Of a stretch of 64,000 nt of DNA, positions 12,106-25,609 are shown in pieces. The notes beneath the pieces are model-generated. The model had not been told where the DNA came from. It did no database searches and was given only the letters and a program-made list of their open reading frames with translations. Both the position numbers and the translations under genes were made by a program. Every line of letters starts with the position of its first letter. Positions within the stretch are counted from its first letter, which is position 1. Origin of the DNA: Cryptomeria japonica (lineage: Eukaryota; Streptophyta; Pinopsida; Cupressales; Cupressaceae); NCBI RefSeq assembly GCF_030272615.1, contig NC_081410.1:286129957-286193956 (forward strand), written 5' to 3'.

Positions 12106-13435
12106 GATTTGGGTGTTTTGAAATTAGTGCTTTTGAGCCACATGCTCTGAAATGATTTTGTAAGAGCACGATGTGCATCAAAATCATGTTTTGATACTAT
12201 AGGCTCTGAAATAGGGAATTGCATCTCGAAAGCTTGTTTTGCCTCCAAGCACCAATTTTGATGCTTTGAAACTGATTATTTTGAGGTATAAGCTCCAAAA
12301 CAAGGTTCCAAGAGCATGATGTGCATCAAAATCAAATTTTGACACTACTGGCTCCAAAATCAGGACTTGCATCTTGAAACGTTGTTGTGCCTCCAAACAT
12401 CGATTTTGATGCTCCAAAATTGGGCCTTTTGAGGCACAATTTCTGAAACAGTTTTCTAAAAGCACAATGCGCATCAAAATTAAATTTTGATGCTACTATC
12501 TCTAGAATCGGAGCTTGCATCTTGAAACCTTGTTGTGCCTCAAACATTGATTTTGATGCTCTGAATCTGGGGCTTTTGAGGTAGAAGCTTCGAATGAGGT
12601 TTTAAGAGCATGATGTGTGCCAAAATTAGATTTTGATTCTATTGACTCTATAATCAGGACTTGCATTTTGAAACTTAGTTGTGACTCCAAAAATTGATTT
12701 TGATGGTCCAAAACTGGGGCTTTTGAGGCACAATTTCTAAAATAGGGTTCTAAGGGCACAATGTGCATCAAACTTGAATTTTGATGCTACTGGCTCTAGA
12801 ATAGGGGCTTGCACCTTGAAACCTTGTTGTGCCTCAAAGTACTGATTTTGATGATCCAAAACCAGGACTTTTAAGGCGCAAGCTTTGAAAAGAGGTTCTA
12901 AGAGCATGATGTGCACCAAAATTAGATTTTGATGCTATTGACTCTAGAATCGGGACTTGCATCTTGAAACCTTGTTGTGCCTCCAAACATTGATTTTGAT
13001 ACTCCAAAACTAAGTCTTTCAAGGCACAAGCTCTCAAATGAGCTTCTCAAAGAATGATGTGCGTCAAAATGGAATCTTGACGCAACTGGCTCCGGAATAG
13101 GGACTTATTTCTTGAAACCTTGTTGTGCGTCAAAACATTGATTTTGATGTGCCAAAATCAGGGCTTTCAAGGCACAATCTCCAAAATGAGGTTCTAAGAG
13201 CATGATGTACATCAAAATTACATTTTGACTCTACCCACTCTGCAAAAGGGACTTGTGTCTTGAAACCTTGTTGTGACTCCAAACACTAATTTTTATGTTC
13301 CAAAAATAAGGATTTTGATTCACAACCTCTGAAATGAGGTTCTAAGAACACCATGTTTGTCAAAATCATGTTTTGATGCTATCGGCTTGAGAATTGGGAC
13401 TTCTATGTTGAAACCTTGTTGTGCCTTTCAACATT
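12106..13435 (-). repeat. HOR-B unit, complete 9-mer (1330 bp)
   Basis: Measured from m7 anchor to m7 anchor. All nine monomer types m7, m8, m9, m1 to m6 are present in order. Confidence 0.88.
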
Positions 13436-14766
13436 GATTTGGGTGTTTTGAAACTGGTGCTTTCGAGCCACATGCTCCCAAACAAGTTTCTAAGAGCACG
13501 ATGTGCAACAAAATCACGTTTTGACACTACAGGCTCCGGAATAGGGACTTGCGTCTCGAAACCTTGTTGTGCTTCCAAACACAAATGTTGATGCTTCGAA
13601 ACTGATGATTTTGAGGCATAAGCTCCAAAAAAAGGTTCTAAGAGCACGATGTGAGTCAAAATGAAATTTTGACACTACTGGGTCTAGAATCAGGACTTAC
13701 ATCTTGAAACCTTGTTGTGCCTCCAAACATCGATTTTTATGCTCCACAATTCGGGCTTTTGGGGCTTAATTTCTAAAACAGGGTTCTAAGAGTACAATGC
13801 GCATCAAAATTAAATTTTGATGCTACTGGCTCTAGAATCGGGGCTTGCGTCTTGAAACCTTGTTGTGCCTCAAAACATTGATTCTAATGCTCTGAATCTA
13901 GGGCTTTTAAGGTACAAGCTTTGAATGAGGTTTTAAGAGCACGATGTGCACCAAAATCAGATTTTGACGCTATTGACTCTATGATCGAGACTTGCAACTT
14001 GAAACTTTGTTGTGACTCCAAAAATCAATTTTGGTGCTCCAAAACTAGGGCTCTTGAGGCATAATTTCTAAAACAGGGTTCTAAGGGCACAATGTGCATC
14101 AAACTTGAATTTTGATGCTACTGGCTCTAGAATAGGGGCTTGCATCTTGAAACCTTGTTGTGCCTCAAAACACTAATTTTGGTGATCCGAAACCAGGGCT
14201 TTTGAGGCACAAGCTTCGAAATGAGTTTATAAGAGCACGATGTGCACCAAAATCAAATTTTGATGCTAGTGACTCTAAAATTGGGACTTGCATCTTGAAA
14301 CATTGTTGTGCAGCCAAACATTGATTTTGATGCTCTAAAACTGAGTCTTTCAAGGCACAAGCTCTAAAATGAGCCTCTCAAAGAATGATGTGCGTCAAAA
14401 TGGAATTTTGAGGCTACTGGCTCCGAAATAGGGACTTGTTTCTTGAAACCTTGTTGTGCCTCAAAACATTGATTTTGATGTGCCAAAATCAGGGCTTTCA
14501 AGGCACAGTCTCTGAAATGAGGTTCTAAGACCATGATGTACATCAAAATTGCATTTTGACTCTACCCACTCTGGAATTTGGACTTGTGTCTTGAAACCTT
14601 GTTGTGACTCCAAACACTAATTTTTATGTTCCAAAAATGAGGCTTTTGAGTCACAACCTCCGACATGAGGTTCTAAAAACACCATGTTTGTCAAAATCTT
14701 GTTTTGATGCTATCAGCTTGAGAATTGGGACTTGTGTCTTGAAACCTTGGTGTGCCTTTAAACATT
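13436..14766 (-). repeat. HOR-B unit, complete 9-mer (1331 bp)
   Basis: Anchor to anchor, with m7, m8, m9, m1 to m6 in order. This is a good reference copy of the higher-order unit. Confidence 0.9.
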
Positions 14767-15641
14767 GACTTGGGTGGTTTGAAACTAGTGCTTTCAAGCC
14801 ACATGCTCCGAAATGAGTTTCTAAGAGCACGATGTGCATCAAAATCACGTTTTGACACTAAAGGCTCTGAAATAGGGACTTGCATCTCGAAAGCTTGTTG
14901 TGCCTCTTAACACCAATTTTGATGCTTCAAAACCAATGATTTTGAGGCATAAGCTCCAAAACAAGGTTCTAAGAGCACGATGTGCGTCAAAATCAAATTT
15001 GGATGCTACCGGCTCTAGAATTAGGACTTGCATCTTGAAGCCTTGTTGTGCCTCCAATCATCAATTTTGGTGCTCCAAAATTGGGGCTTTTGAGGCACAT
15101 TTTCTGAAACAGGGTTCTAAGAGCACAATGCGCATCAAAATTTACTCGGTCTAGAATCGGGGCTTGCATCTTGAAACCTTGTTGTGCCTCAAAACATTGA
15201 TTCTTATGCTCTGAATCTGGGACTTTTGAGGCACAAGCTTCAAATGAGGTTTAAAGAGCACGATGTGTGCCAAAATAAGATTTTGATGCTATTGATCCTA
15301 TAATCGGGACTTGCATCTTGAAACTTTGTTGTGACTCCAAAAATCGATTTTGATGCTCCAAAACTGGGGCTTTTGAGACACAATTTCTAAAATAGGGTTC
15401 TAAGGGCACAATGTGCATCAAACTTGAATTTTGATGCTACTGGCTCTAGAATAGGGACCTTTTTCTTGAAACCTTGTTGTGCCTCAAAACATTGATTTTG
15501 ATGTGCCAAAATCAGGGCTTTCAAGGCACAATCTCCGAAATGAGATTCTAAGAGCATGATTTACATCAAAATTGGATTTTGACTCTACCCACTCTGGAAT
15601 TGGGACTTGTGTCTTGAAACCTTGTTGTGCCTTTAAACATT
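14767..15641 (-). repeat. HOR-B unit, 6-mer deletion variant (875 bp)
   Basis: m2 passes directly to m5 near 15450, so m3 and m4 are lost. m5 passes directly to m7 near 15610-15640, so m6 is lost. m9 also has a short deletion near 15140 ('catcaaaatttactcgg'). Confidence 0.85.
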
Positions 15642-16973
15642 GATTTAGGTGTTTTGATATTGGTGCTTTCGAGCCACATGCTCTAAAATGAGTTTCTAAG
15701 AGCACGATGTGCATCGAAATCATGTTTTGACACTACAGGCTCCAAAATAGGGACTTGCATTTGGAAAGCTTGTTGTGCCTCCAAAGAACAATTTTGATGC
15801 TTCGAAACTGATGATTTTGAGGCATAAGCTCCAAAACAAGGTTCTAAGAGCACGATGTGCGTCAAAATCAAATTTTGACGCTACCCACTCCAGAATCAGG
15901 ACTTGCATCTTGAAATGTTGTTGTGCCCCCAAACATCGATTTTGATGCCCCAAAATTGGGGCTTTTGAGGCACAATTTTCTAAATAGGGTTCGAAGAGCA
16001 CAATGTGCATCAAAATTAAATTTTGATGCTACTATCTCTACAATCAGGGCTTGCATCTTGAAACCTTGTTGTGCCTCAAAACATTGATTCTGATCCTTTG
16101 AATCTGGGGCTTTTGAGGCACAAGCTTCGAATGAGGTTTTAAGAGCACGATGTGTGCCAAAATCAAATTTTGACGCTATTGACCCTATAATCAAGACTTG
16201 CATCTTGAAACTTTGTTGTGACTCCAAAAATTGATTCTGATGCTCCAAAACTCGGGCTTTTGAGGCACAATTTCTAAAACAGGGTTCTAAGGGCACAATG
16301 TGCATCAAAGTTGAATTTTGATGCTACTGGCTCTAGAAGAGAGGCTTGCATCTTGAAACCTTGTTGTGCCTCAAAAAAACTGATTTTGATGATCCAAAAC
16401 CAGGGCTTTTGAGGCACAAGCTTCGAAATGAGGTTCTAAGAGCGTGACGTGCACCAAAATTAGATTTTGATGCTATTGACTATAGAATCAAGACATGCAT
16501 CTTGAAACCTTGTTGTGCCTCCAAACATTTATTTTGATGCTCCAAAACTGAGTCTTTCGAGGAACAAGCTCTGAAATGAGCTTCTCAAAGAATAATGTGG
16601 GTCAAAATGTAATTTTGATGCTACTGGCTCCGGAATAGGGACTTGTTTATTGAAACCTTGTTGTGCCTCAAAACATTGATTTTGATGTGCCAAAATCAAG
16701 GCTTTCAAGGCACAATCTCCAAAATGAGGTTCTCAGAGCATGATGTACATCAAAATTGCATTTTGACTCTACCCACTCTGGAATTGGGACTTGTGTCTTG
16801 AAACCTTGCTGTGACTCCAAACACTAATTTTTACGCTCCATAAATGAGGATTTTGAGTCACAACCTCCGAAATGAGGTTCTAAGAACACCATGTTTGTCA
16901 AAATCGTGTTTTGATGCTATCAGCTTGAGAATTGGGACTTGTGTCTTGAAAGCTTGTTGTGCCTTTAAACATT
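15642..16973 (-). repeat. HOR-B unit, complete 9-mer (1332 bp)
   Basis: Anchor to anchor, all nine monomers in order. Confidence 0.88.
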
Positions 16974-18193
16974 GATTTGGGTGTTTTGAAACTGCTGCTT
17001 TCGAGCCACATGCTCCAAAATGAGTTTCTAAGAGCACGATGTGCATCAAAATCACGTTTTGACAGTACAGGCTCCGGAATAGGGACTTGTGTCTCGAAAG
17101 CGTGTTGTGCCTCCAGACACCAATTTTGATGCTTCGAGACTAATGATTTTGAGGCATAAGCTCCAAAAGAAGCTTCTAAGAGCATGATGTGTGTCAGAAT
17201 CAAATTTTCATGCTACTGGCTCCAGAATCAGGACTTGCATCTTGAAACCTTGTTGTGCCTCCAAACATTGATTTTGATGCTCCAAAATTGTGGCTTTTGA
17301 GGCACAATTTCTTAAATGGGGTTCTAAGAGCACAATGTGCATCAAAATTAAATTTTGATACTACTGGCTCTAGAATAAGGGCTTGCATCTTGAAACCTTG
17401 TTGTGCCTCAAAACATTGATTCTAATGCTCTGAATCTGGGGCTTTTGAGGTGCAAGCTTCGAATGAGGTTTTAAGAGCACGATCTGTGCCAAATTCAGAT
17501 TTTGACGCTATTGATTCTATAATTGGGACTTGCATCTTGAAACTTTGTTGTGACTATAATTGGGGCTTGCATCTTGAAACCTTGTTGTGCCTCAAAACAC
17601 TGATTTTGATGATTCAAAACTAGGGCTTTTGAGGCACAAGCTTTGAAACAAGGTTCTAAGAGCATGATGTGCACTAAAATCAGATTTTGATGCTATTGAC
17701 TCTAGAATCAGGACTTGCATCTTGAAACCTTGTTGTGCCTCCAAACATTGATTTTGATGCTCGAAAACTGAGTCTTTCTAGGCACAAGCTTTGAAATGAG
17801 CTTCTCAAAGAAAGATGTGCATCAAAATAGAATTTTGACGCTACTGGCTCCCGAATAGGGACTTGTTTCTTGAAACCTTCTTGTGCCTCAAAACATTCAT
17901 TTTGATGTCCCAAAATTAGGGCTTTCAACGAACAAGCTCCGAAATGAGGTTCTAAGAGCATGATGTACATCAAAATTGCATTTTGACTCTACCCACTCTG
18001 GAATTTGGACTTGTGTCTTGAAACCTTGTTGTGACTCCAAACACTAATTTTTATATTCCAAAAATGTGGCTTTTGAGTCACAACCTCTGAAATGAGGTTC
18101 TAAGAACACCATGTTTGTCAAAATCTTGTTTTGATGCTATCAGCTTGAGAATTGGGACTTGTGTCTTGAAACCTTATTGTGCCTTTAAACATT
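16974..18193 (-). repeat. HOR-B unit with most of m2 deleted (1220 bp)
   Basis: Near 17550 the end of m1 ('ttgttgtgac') joins the end of m2 ('tataattggggcttgc'), removing about 113 bp. Confidence 0.85.
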
Positions 18194-19500
18194 GATTTGG
18201 GTGTTTTGAAACTACTACTTTCGAGCCACATGCTCCAAAATGAGTTTCTAAGATCACGATGTGCATCAAAATCACATTTTGACACTACAGGCTCCGGAAT
18301 AGGGACTTGCATCTCGAAAGCTTGTTGTGCCTCCAAACACCAATTTTGATGATTCGAAACTGATGATTTAGAGGCAAAAGCTCCAAAATACGGTTCTAAG
18401 AGCATGATGAGCGAGAAAATAAAATTTTGATGCTACCATCTCTAGAATCATGACTTGCATCTTGAAACCTTGTTGTGCCTCCAAACATCGATTTTGATGC
18501 TCCAAAATTGGGGCTTTTGAGGCACAATTTCTAGAACAGGGTTATAAGAGCATAATATGCATCAAAATTAAATTTTGATGCTATTGGCCCTAGAATCGGG
18601 GCTTGCATCTTGAAACCTTGTTGTGCATCAAAACATTGATTCTTATGCTCTGAGTCTGGGGCTTTTGAGGCACAAGCTTCGAATGAGGTTTTAAGAGCAC
18701 GTTGTGCGCCAAAATTAGATTTTGACACTATTGACTCTATAATTGGGACTTGCATCTCGAAACTTTGTTGTGACTGCAAAAATTGATTTTTATGATCTAA
18801 AACTGGGGCTTTTGAGGCACAATATCTAAAACAGGGTTCTAAGGGCACAATGTGCATCAAACTTGAATTTTGATGCTATTGGCTCTAAAATAGGGGATTT
18901 CATCTTAAAACCTTGTTGCGCCTCAAAACCCTGATTTTGATGATCCGAAACAAGGGCTTTTGAGGCACAAGCTTGAAAATGAGATTCTAAGAGCACGATG
19001 TGAACCAAAATCAGATTTTGATGCTATTTACTCTAGAATAAGGACTTGCATCTTGAAACCTTGTTGTGGCTCCAAACATTGATTTTGATCCTCCAAAACT
19101 GAGTCTTTCAAGGTACAAGCTTTGAAATGAGCTTCACAAACAATGATGTGCTTTAAAATGGAATTTTGACGCTACTGGCTTCGGAATAGAGACTTTTTTC
19201 TTGAAACCTTGTTGTGCCAAAATCAACGCTTTCAAGGCACAATCTCTGAAATGAGGTTCTAAGAGCATGATATACATAAAAATTGCATTTTGACTCTACC
19301 CACTCTGGAATTGGAACTTGTGTCTTAAAACCTTGTTGTGACTCCAAACACTAATTTTTATGTTCCAAAAATGAGGCTTTTGAGTGTCAACCTCCTAAAT
19401 GGAGTTCTAAGAACACCATGTTTGTCAAAATCATGTTTTGATGCTATCAGCTTGAGAATTGGGACTTGTGTCTTGAAACCTTGTTGTGCCTTTAAACATT
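18194..19500 (-). repeat. HOR-B unit, 9-mer with short deletion (1307 bp)
   Basis: Near 19214 a deletion of about 21 bp removes the start of m5 ('cttgttgtgccaaaatcaac'). Confidence 0.83.
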
Positions 19501-20745
19501 GACTTGGGTGTTTCTAAATTGGTGCTTTCGAGCCACATGCTTTGAAACAGTTTTCTAAGAGCACGATGTGCATCAAAATCATGTTTTCACACTACAGGCT
19601 CCGGAATAGGGACTTGCATATCGAAAGATTGTTGTGCCTCCAAACACAAATTTTGATACTTCGAAAGCGATGATTTTGAGGCAGAAGCTCCAAAACAAGG
19701 TTCTAATAGCATGATGTGCGTGAAAATCAAATTTTGATGCTACCGACTCCAGAATCAGGACTTCCATCTTGAAACCTTGTTGTGCCTCCAAACATCGATT
19801 TTGATGATCCAAAATTGGGGCTTTTGAGGCACAATGTCTGAAAAACAAGGTTCTAAGAGCACCATGTGCATCAAAATTAAATTTTTATGCTACTAGCTCT
19901 AGAATCGGGGCTTGCATCTTGAAACCTTGTTGTGCCTCAAAACATTGATTCTGATGCTCTCAATTTGGTGCTTTTGAGGAACTAGCTTCGAATGAGGTTT
20001 TAAGAGCACGATGTGCACTAAAATTAGAGTTTGATGCTATTGACCCTATAATCAGGACTTGAAACTTTGTTGTGACTCCAAAAATCGATTTTGATGCTCC
20101 AAAACTGGGGCTTTTGAGGGACAATTTTGAAAATAAGGTTCTAAGGGCACAATGTGCATCAAACTTGAATTTTGATGCTACTGGCTCTAGAATAGGGGCT
20201 TGCATCTTGAAACCTTGTTGTGCCCGAAAACACTGATTTTGATACTGTTGACTCTAGAATTGGGACTTGCATCTTGAAATCTTGTTGTGCCTCCAAACAT
20301 TGATTTTGATGCTCCAAAACTAAGTCTTTCGAGGCACAAGCTCTGAAATGAGCTTCTCAAAGAATGATGTGCATCAAAATCAAATGTTGGCACTACTGGC
20401 TATGGAATAGGGACTTGTTTCTTGAAACCTTCTTATGCCTCAAAACATTGATTTTGATGTGCCAAAATCAGGGCTTTCAAGGCACAATCTCTGAAATGAG
20501 GTTCTAAGCGCATGATGTATATCAAAATTGCATTTTGACTCTACCCTTTGTGGAATTGGGACTTGTGTCTTGAAACCTTGTTGTGACTCCAAACACTAAT
20601 TTTTATGTTCCAAAAATTTGGCTTTTGAGTCACAACCTCCGAAATGAGGTTCTAAGAACACCATGTTTGTCAAAATCGTGTTTTGATGCTATCAGCTTGA
20701 GAATTGGGACTTGTGTCTTGAAACCTTGTTTTGCCTTTAGACATT
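19501..20745 (-). repeat. HOR-B unit with most of m3 deleted (1245 bp)
   Basis: Near 20242 'gattttgat' of m3 joins 'actgttgactctagaa' at its far end, removing most of that monomer. Confidence 0.83.
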
Positions 20746-21930
20746 GATTTGGTTGTTTTGAAACTAGCGCTTTTGAGCCACATGCTCTGAAACAAGTTTC
20801 TAAGAGCACGATGTGCATCAAAATCACATTTTGACACTATAGGCTCTAGAATAGGGACTTTCATCTCGAAAGCTTGTTGTGCTCCCAAACACTAATTTTT
20901 ATGCTTTGAAACTGATGATTTTTAGACATAAGCTCCAAAACAAGGTTCTAAGAGCATGATGTGCATCAAAATCAAATTTTGATGCTACTGGCTCTAGAAT
21001 CAGGACTTCCATCTTGAAACCTTGTTGTGCCTCAAAATATTTATTCTGATGCTCTGAATCTGGGGCTTTTGAGGCACAAGCTTCGAATGAGGTTTTAAGA
21101 GCACGTTGTGCACGAAATTAGATTTTAACACTATTGACTCTATAATCGGGACTTGCATCTTGAAACTTTGTTGTGACTCCAAAAATCGATTTTGATGCTC
21201 CAAAACTAGGGCCTTTTGAGGCACAATTTCTAAAACAGGGTTCTAAGGGCACAATGTGCATCAAACTTGAATTTTGATGCTACTGGCTCTAGAATAGGGG
21301 CTTGCATCTTGAAACCTTGTTGTGCCTCAAAACACTAGTTTTGATGATCTGAAACTAGGGCTTTTGAGGCACGAGATTCAAAATGAGGTTCTAACAGCAC
21401 GATGTGCACCAAAAAATCAGATTTTGATGCTATTGACTCTAGAATCGGGACTTGCATCTTGAAACCTTGTTGTGCCTCCAAACATTGATTTTGATGCTCC
21501 AAAACTGAGTCTTTCGAGGCACAAGCTCTCAAATGAGCTTCTCAAAGAATGATGTGTGTCAAAATGGAATTTTGATGCTACTGGCTCCGGAATAGGGACT
21601 TGTTTCTTGAAACCTTGTTGTGCCTAAAAACATTGATTTTGATGTGCCGAAATCAGGGATTTCAAGGCACAATCTCCGAAATGAGGTTCTAAGAGCATGA
21701 TGTACATCAAAATTGCATTTTGACTCTACCCACTCTCGAATTGGGACTTGTGTCTTGAAAGCTTTTTGTGACTCCAAACACTAATTTTTATGTTCCAAAA
21801 ATGAGGCTTTTGAGTCACAACCTCCGAAATGAGGTTCTAAGAACACCATGTTTGTCAAAATCGTGTTTTGATGCTATCAGCTTGAGAATTGGGAATTATG
21901 TCTTGAAACCTTGTTGTGCCTTTAAACATT
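20746..21930 (-). repeat. HOR-B unit, 8-mer lacking m9 (1185 bp)
   Basis: Near 21000-21040 m8 is followed directly by m1 ('cctcaaaatatttattctga'). Confidence 0.85.
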
Positions 21931-23260
21931 GATTTGGTTGTTTTGAAACTGGTGCTTTCGAGCCACATGCTCCAAAATGAGTTTCTAAGAGCATGATGTG
22001 CATCAAAATCACATTTTGACACTACAGGCTTGGGAATAGGGACTTGCGTCTCGAAAGCTTGTTGTGCCTCCAAACACCAATTTTGATGCTTTGAAACCAA
22101 TGATTTTGAGGCATAAGCTATAAAATAAGGTTCTAAGAGCACGATGTGCATCCAAATCAAATTTTGATGGTATCGACTCCAGAATAAGATTTGCATCTTG
22201 AAACCTTATTGTGCCTCCAAACATTGATTTTGATGCTCCAAAATTGGGGCTTTTGAGGCATAATTTCTGAAACAGGGTTCTAAGAGCACAATGTGCATCA
22301 AAATTAAGTTTTGATGCTACTGGCTCTACAATCGGGGCTTGCATGTTGAAATCTTGTTGTGCCTCAAAACATTGATTCTGATGCTTTGAAAATGGGGCTT
22401 TTGAGGCACAAGGTTCGAATGAGGTTTTAAGAGCACGATATGTACCAAAATCAGATTTTGACACTATTGACTCTATAATTGGGACTTGAATCTTGAAACT
22501 TTGTTGTGACTCCAAAAATCAATTTTGATGCTCCAAAACTGGGGCTTTTAAGGCACAATTTCTAAAACAGGGTTCTAAGGGCACAATGTGCATCAAACTT
22601 GAATTTTGATGCTACTGGATTTATAATAGCGGCTTGCATCTTGAAACCTTGTTGTGCCTAAAAACACTGATTTTGATGATCCAAAACTAGGGTTTTTGAG
22701 GGACAAGCTTCGGAATGAAGTTCTAAGAGCATGATTTGCACCAAAATCAGATTTTGATGCTATTGACTCTAGAATCGGGACTTGCATCTTGAAACCTTGT
22801 TGTACCTCCAAACATTGATTTTGATGCTCCAAAACTGAGTCTTTCGAGGCACAAGCTTTGAAATGAGCTTCTCAAAGAATGATGTGCGTCAAAATAGAAT
22901 TTTGATGCTACTGGCTCCGGAATAGGGACTTGTTTCTTGAAACCTTGTTGTGCCTCAAAACATTGATTTTGATGTGCCAAAATCAGGGCTTTCAAGGCAC
23001 AATATCCGAAATGAGGTTCTAAGAACATGATGTACATCAAAATTGCATTTTGACTCTACCCACTGTGGAATTGGGACTTGTGTCTTGAAACCTTGTTGTG
23101 ACTCCAAACACTAATTTTTATGTTCCAAAAATGAGGTTTTTGAGTCACAACCTCCAGAATGAGGTTCTAAAAAAACCATGTTTGTCAAAATCTTGTTTTG
23201 ATGCTATCATCTTGAGAATTGGGACTTGAGTCTTGAAACCTTAGTGTGCCTTTAAACATT
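21931..23260 (-). repeat. HOR-B unit, complete 9-mer (1330 bp)
   Basis: Anchor to anchor, all nine monomers in order. Confidence 0.88.
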
Positions 23261-24425
23261 GATTTGGGTGTTTTGAAACTGGTGCTTTCATGCCACATAC
23301 TCCGAAATGAGTTTCTAAGAGCATGATGTGCATCAAAATCACATTTTGACACTACATGTATCTTGAAGCCTTGTTGTGCCTCCAAATATCGATTTTGATG
23401 CTCCAAAATTGGGGCTTTTCAGGAACAATTTCTGAAACAAGGTTCTAAGAGCACAATGTGCATCAAAATAAAATTTTGATGCTACTAGCTATAGAATCGA
23501 GGCTTGCATCTTGAAATCTTGTTGTGCCTCATAACATTGATTCTGATGCTCTGAATTTGGGGCTTTTGAGACACAAGCTTCGAATAAGGTTTTAAGAGCA
23601 CGATGTGCACCAAAATCAAATTTTGATGCTATTGACTCTATAATCGAGTCTTCCATCTTGAAACCTTGTTGTGACTCCAAAAATCGATTTTGATGCTCCA
23701 AAATTGGGGCTTTTGAGGCACAATTTCTAAAACAGGGTTCTAAGGGCACAATGTGCATCAAACTTGAATTTTGATGCTACTGGCTCTAGAATAGGGGTTT
23801 GCATCTTGAAACATTCTTATGCCAAAAAACACTAATTTTGATGATCTGAAACCAAGGCTTTTGAGGCACAAGCTTCGAAATGAGGTTCTAAGAGCAGGAT
23901 GTGCACCAAAATCAGATTTTAATGCTATTGACTCTAGAATCGGGACTTGTATCTTGAAACCTTGTTGTGCTTCCAAACATCGATTTTGATGCTCAAAAAC
24001 TGAGTCTTTTGAGGCACAAGCTCTGAAATGAGCTTCTCAAAGAATGATGTGTGTCAAAATGGAATTTTGATGCTACTTGCTTCGGAATAGGGACTTGTTT
24101 CTTGAAACCTTTTTGTGCCTCAAAACATTGATTTTGATGTGCCAAAATCAGGGCTTTCAAGGCACAATCTCCGAAATGAGGTTCTAAGAGCATGATGGAC
24201 ATCAAAATTGCATTTTGACTCTACCCAACTTGGAATTGGGACTTGTGTCTTGAAACCTTGTTGTGACTCCAAACACTAATTTTTATGATCCAAAAATGAG
24301 GCTTTTGAGTCACAACCTCCAAAATGAGGTTTTAAGAACACCATGTTTGTCAAAATTGTGTTTTGATGCTATCAGCTTGAGAATTGGGACTTGTGTCTCA
24401 AAACCTTGTTGTGCCTTTAAACATT
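23261..24425 (-). repeat. HOR-B unit, 8-mer lacking m8 (1165 bp)
   Basis: Near 23355 the end of m7 ('gacactacatgtatcttg') joins the end of m8 and then m9. One monomer plus a few bases are missing. Confidence 0.84.
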
Positions 24426-25609
24426 GATTTGGGTGTTTTGAAACTGGTGCTTTTGAGCCACATGATCTAAAATGAGTTTCTAAGAGCATGATGTGCATCA
24501 AAATCATGTTTTGACACTACAGGCTCCAGAATAGCAACTTGTGTCTCGAAAGCTTGTTGTTCCTCCAAACACCGATTTTGATTCTTTGAAATTAGGGCTT
24601 TTGAGGCACAATTTCTGAAACAGGGTTCTAAGAGGACAATGTGAATCAAAACTAAATTTTGATGCTACTTGCTCTAGAATCGGGGCTTGCATCTTGGAAC
24701 CTTGTTGTGCCTCAAAACATTGATTCTAATGCTCTGAATCTGGGACTTTTGAGGCACAAGCTTCGAATGAGGTTTTAAGAGCGCGATGTGCGCCAAAATC
24801 AGATTTTGACACTATTGACTCTATAATCGGGACTTCCATCTTCAAACTTTGTTGTGACTCCAAAAATCAATTTTGATGCTCCAAAACTAGGGCCTTTTGA
24901 GGCACAATTTCTAAAACATGATTCTAAGGGCACAATGTGCATCAAACTTGAATTTTGATGCTACTGGCTCTACAATGGGGGCTTGCATCTTAAAACCTTG
25001 TTGTGCTTGAAAACACTAATTTTGATGATCCAAAACCAGGGCTTCTGAGGCACAAGCTTTGAAATGAGGTTCTAAGAGCACGATGTGCACCAAAATCAAA
25101 TTTTGATGCTATTGACTCTAGAATCGGGACTTGCATCTTGAAACCTTGTTGTGCCTCCAAACATTGATTTTGATGCTCCAAAACTAAGTCTTTCGAGGCA
25201 CAAGCTCTAAAATGAGCTTCTCAAAGAATGATGTGCGTCAAAATGGAATTTTGACACTACTAGCTCTAGAATAGGGACTTGTTTCTTGAAACCTTGTTGT
25301 TCCTCAAAATATTGATTTTGATGTGCCAAAATCAGGGCTTTCAAGGCACAATCTTCGAAATGAGGTTCTAAGAGCATGATGTACATCAAAATTGCATTTT
25401 GACTCTACCCACTCTGGAATTGGGACTTGTGTCTTGAAACCTTGTTGTGACCCAAAACACTTATTTTTGGTTTCCAAAAACTAGGCTTTTGAGTCACAAC
25501 CTCTGAAATGAGGTTCTTAGAACACCATGTTTGTCAAAATTGTGTTTTGATGCTATTAGCTTGAGAATTGGGAATTGTCTCTTGAAATCTTGTTGTCCCT
25601 TTAAACATT
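24426..25609 (-). repeat. HOR-B unit, 8-mer with m8/m9 hybrid (1184 bp)
   Basis: Near 24575-24600 an m8 start ('caccgattttgattctttg') continues as m9 ('gaggcacaatttctgaaac'). This hybrid is as expected from exchange between neighbouring monomers. Confidence 0.84.

Noticed and set aside
12106-13435. CENP-B box in the monomer
   Set aside because: The closest string, around 'ctagaatcggga', has the CGGG part but not the TTCG half at the required spacing.
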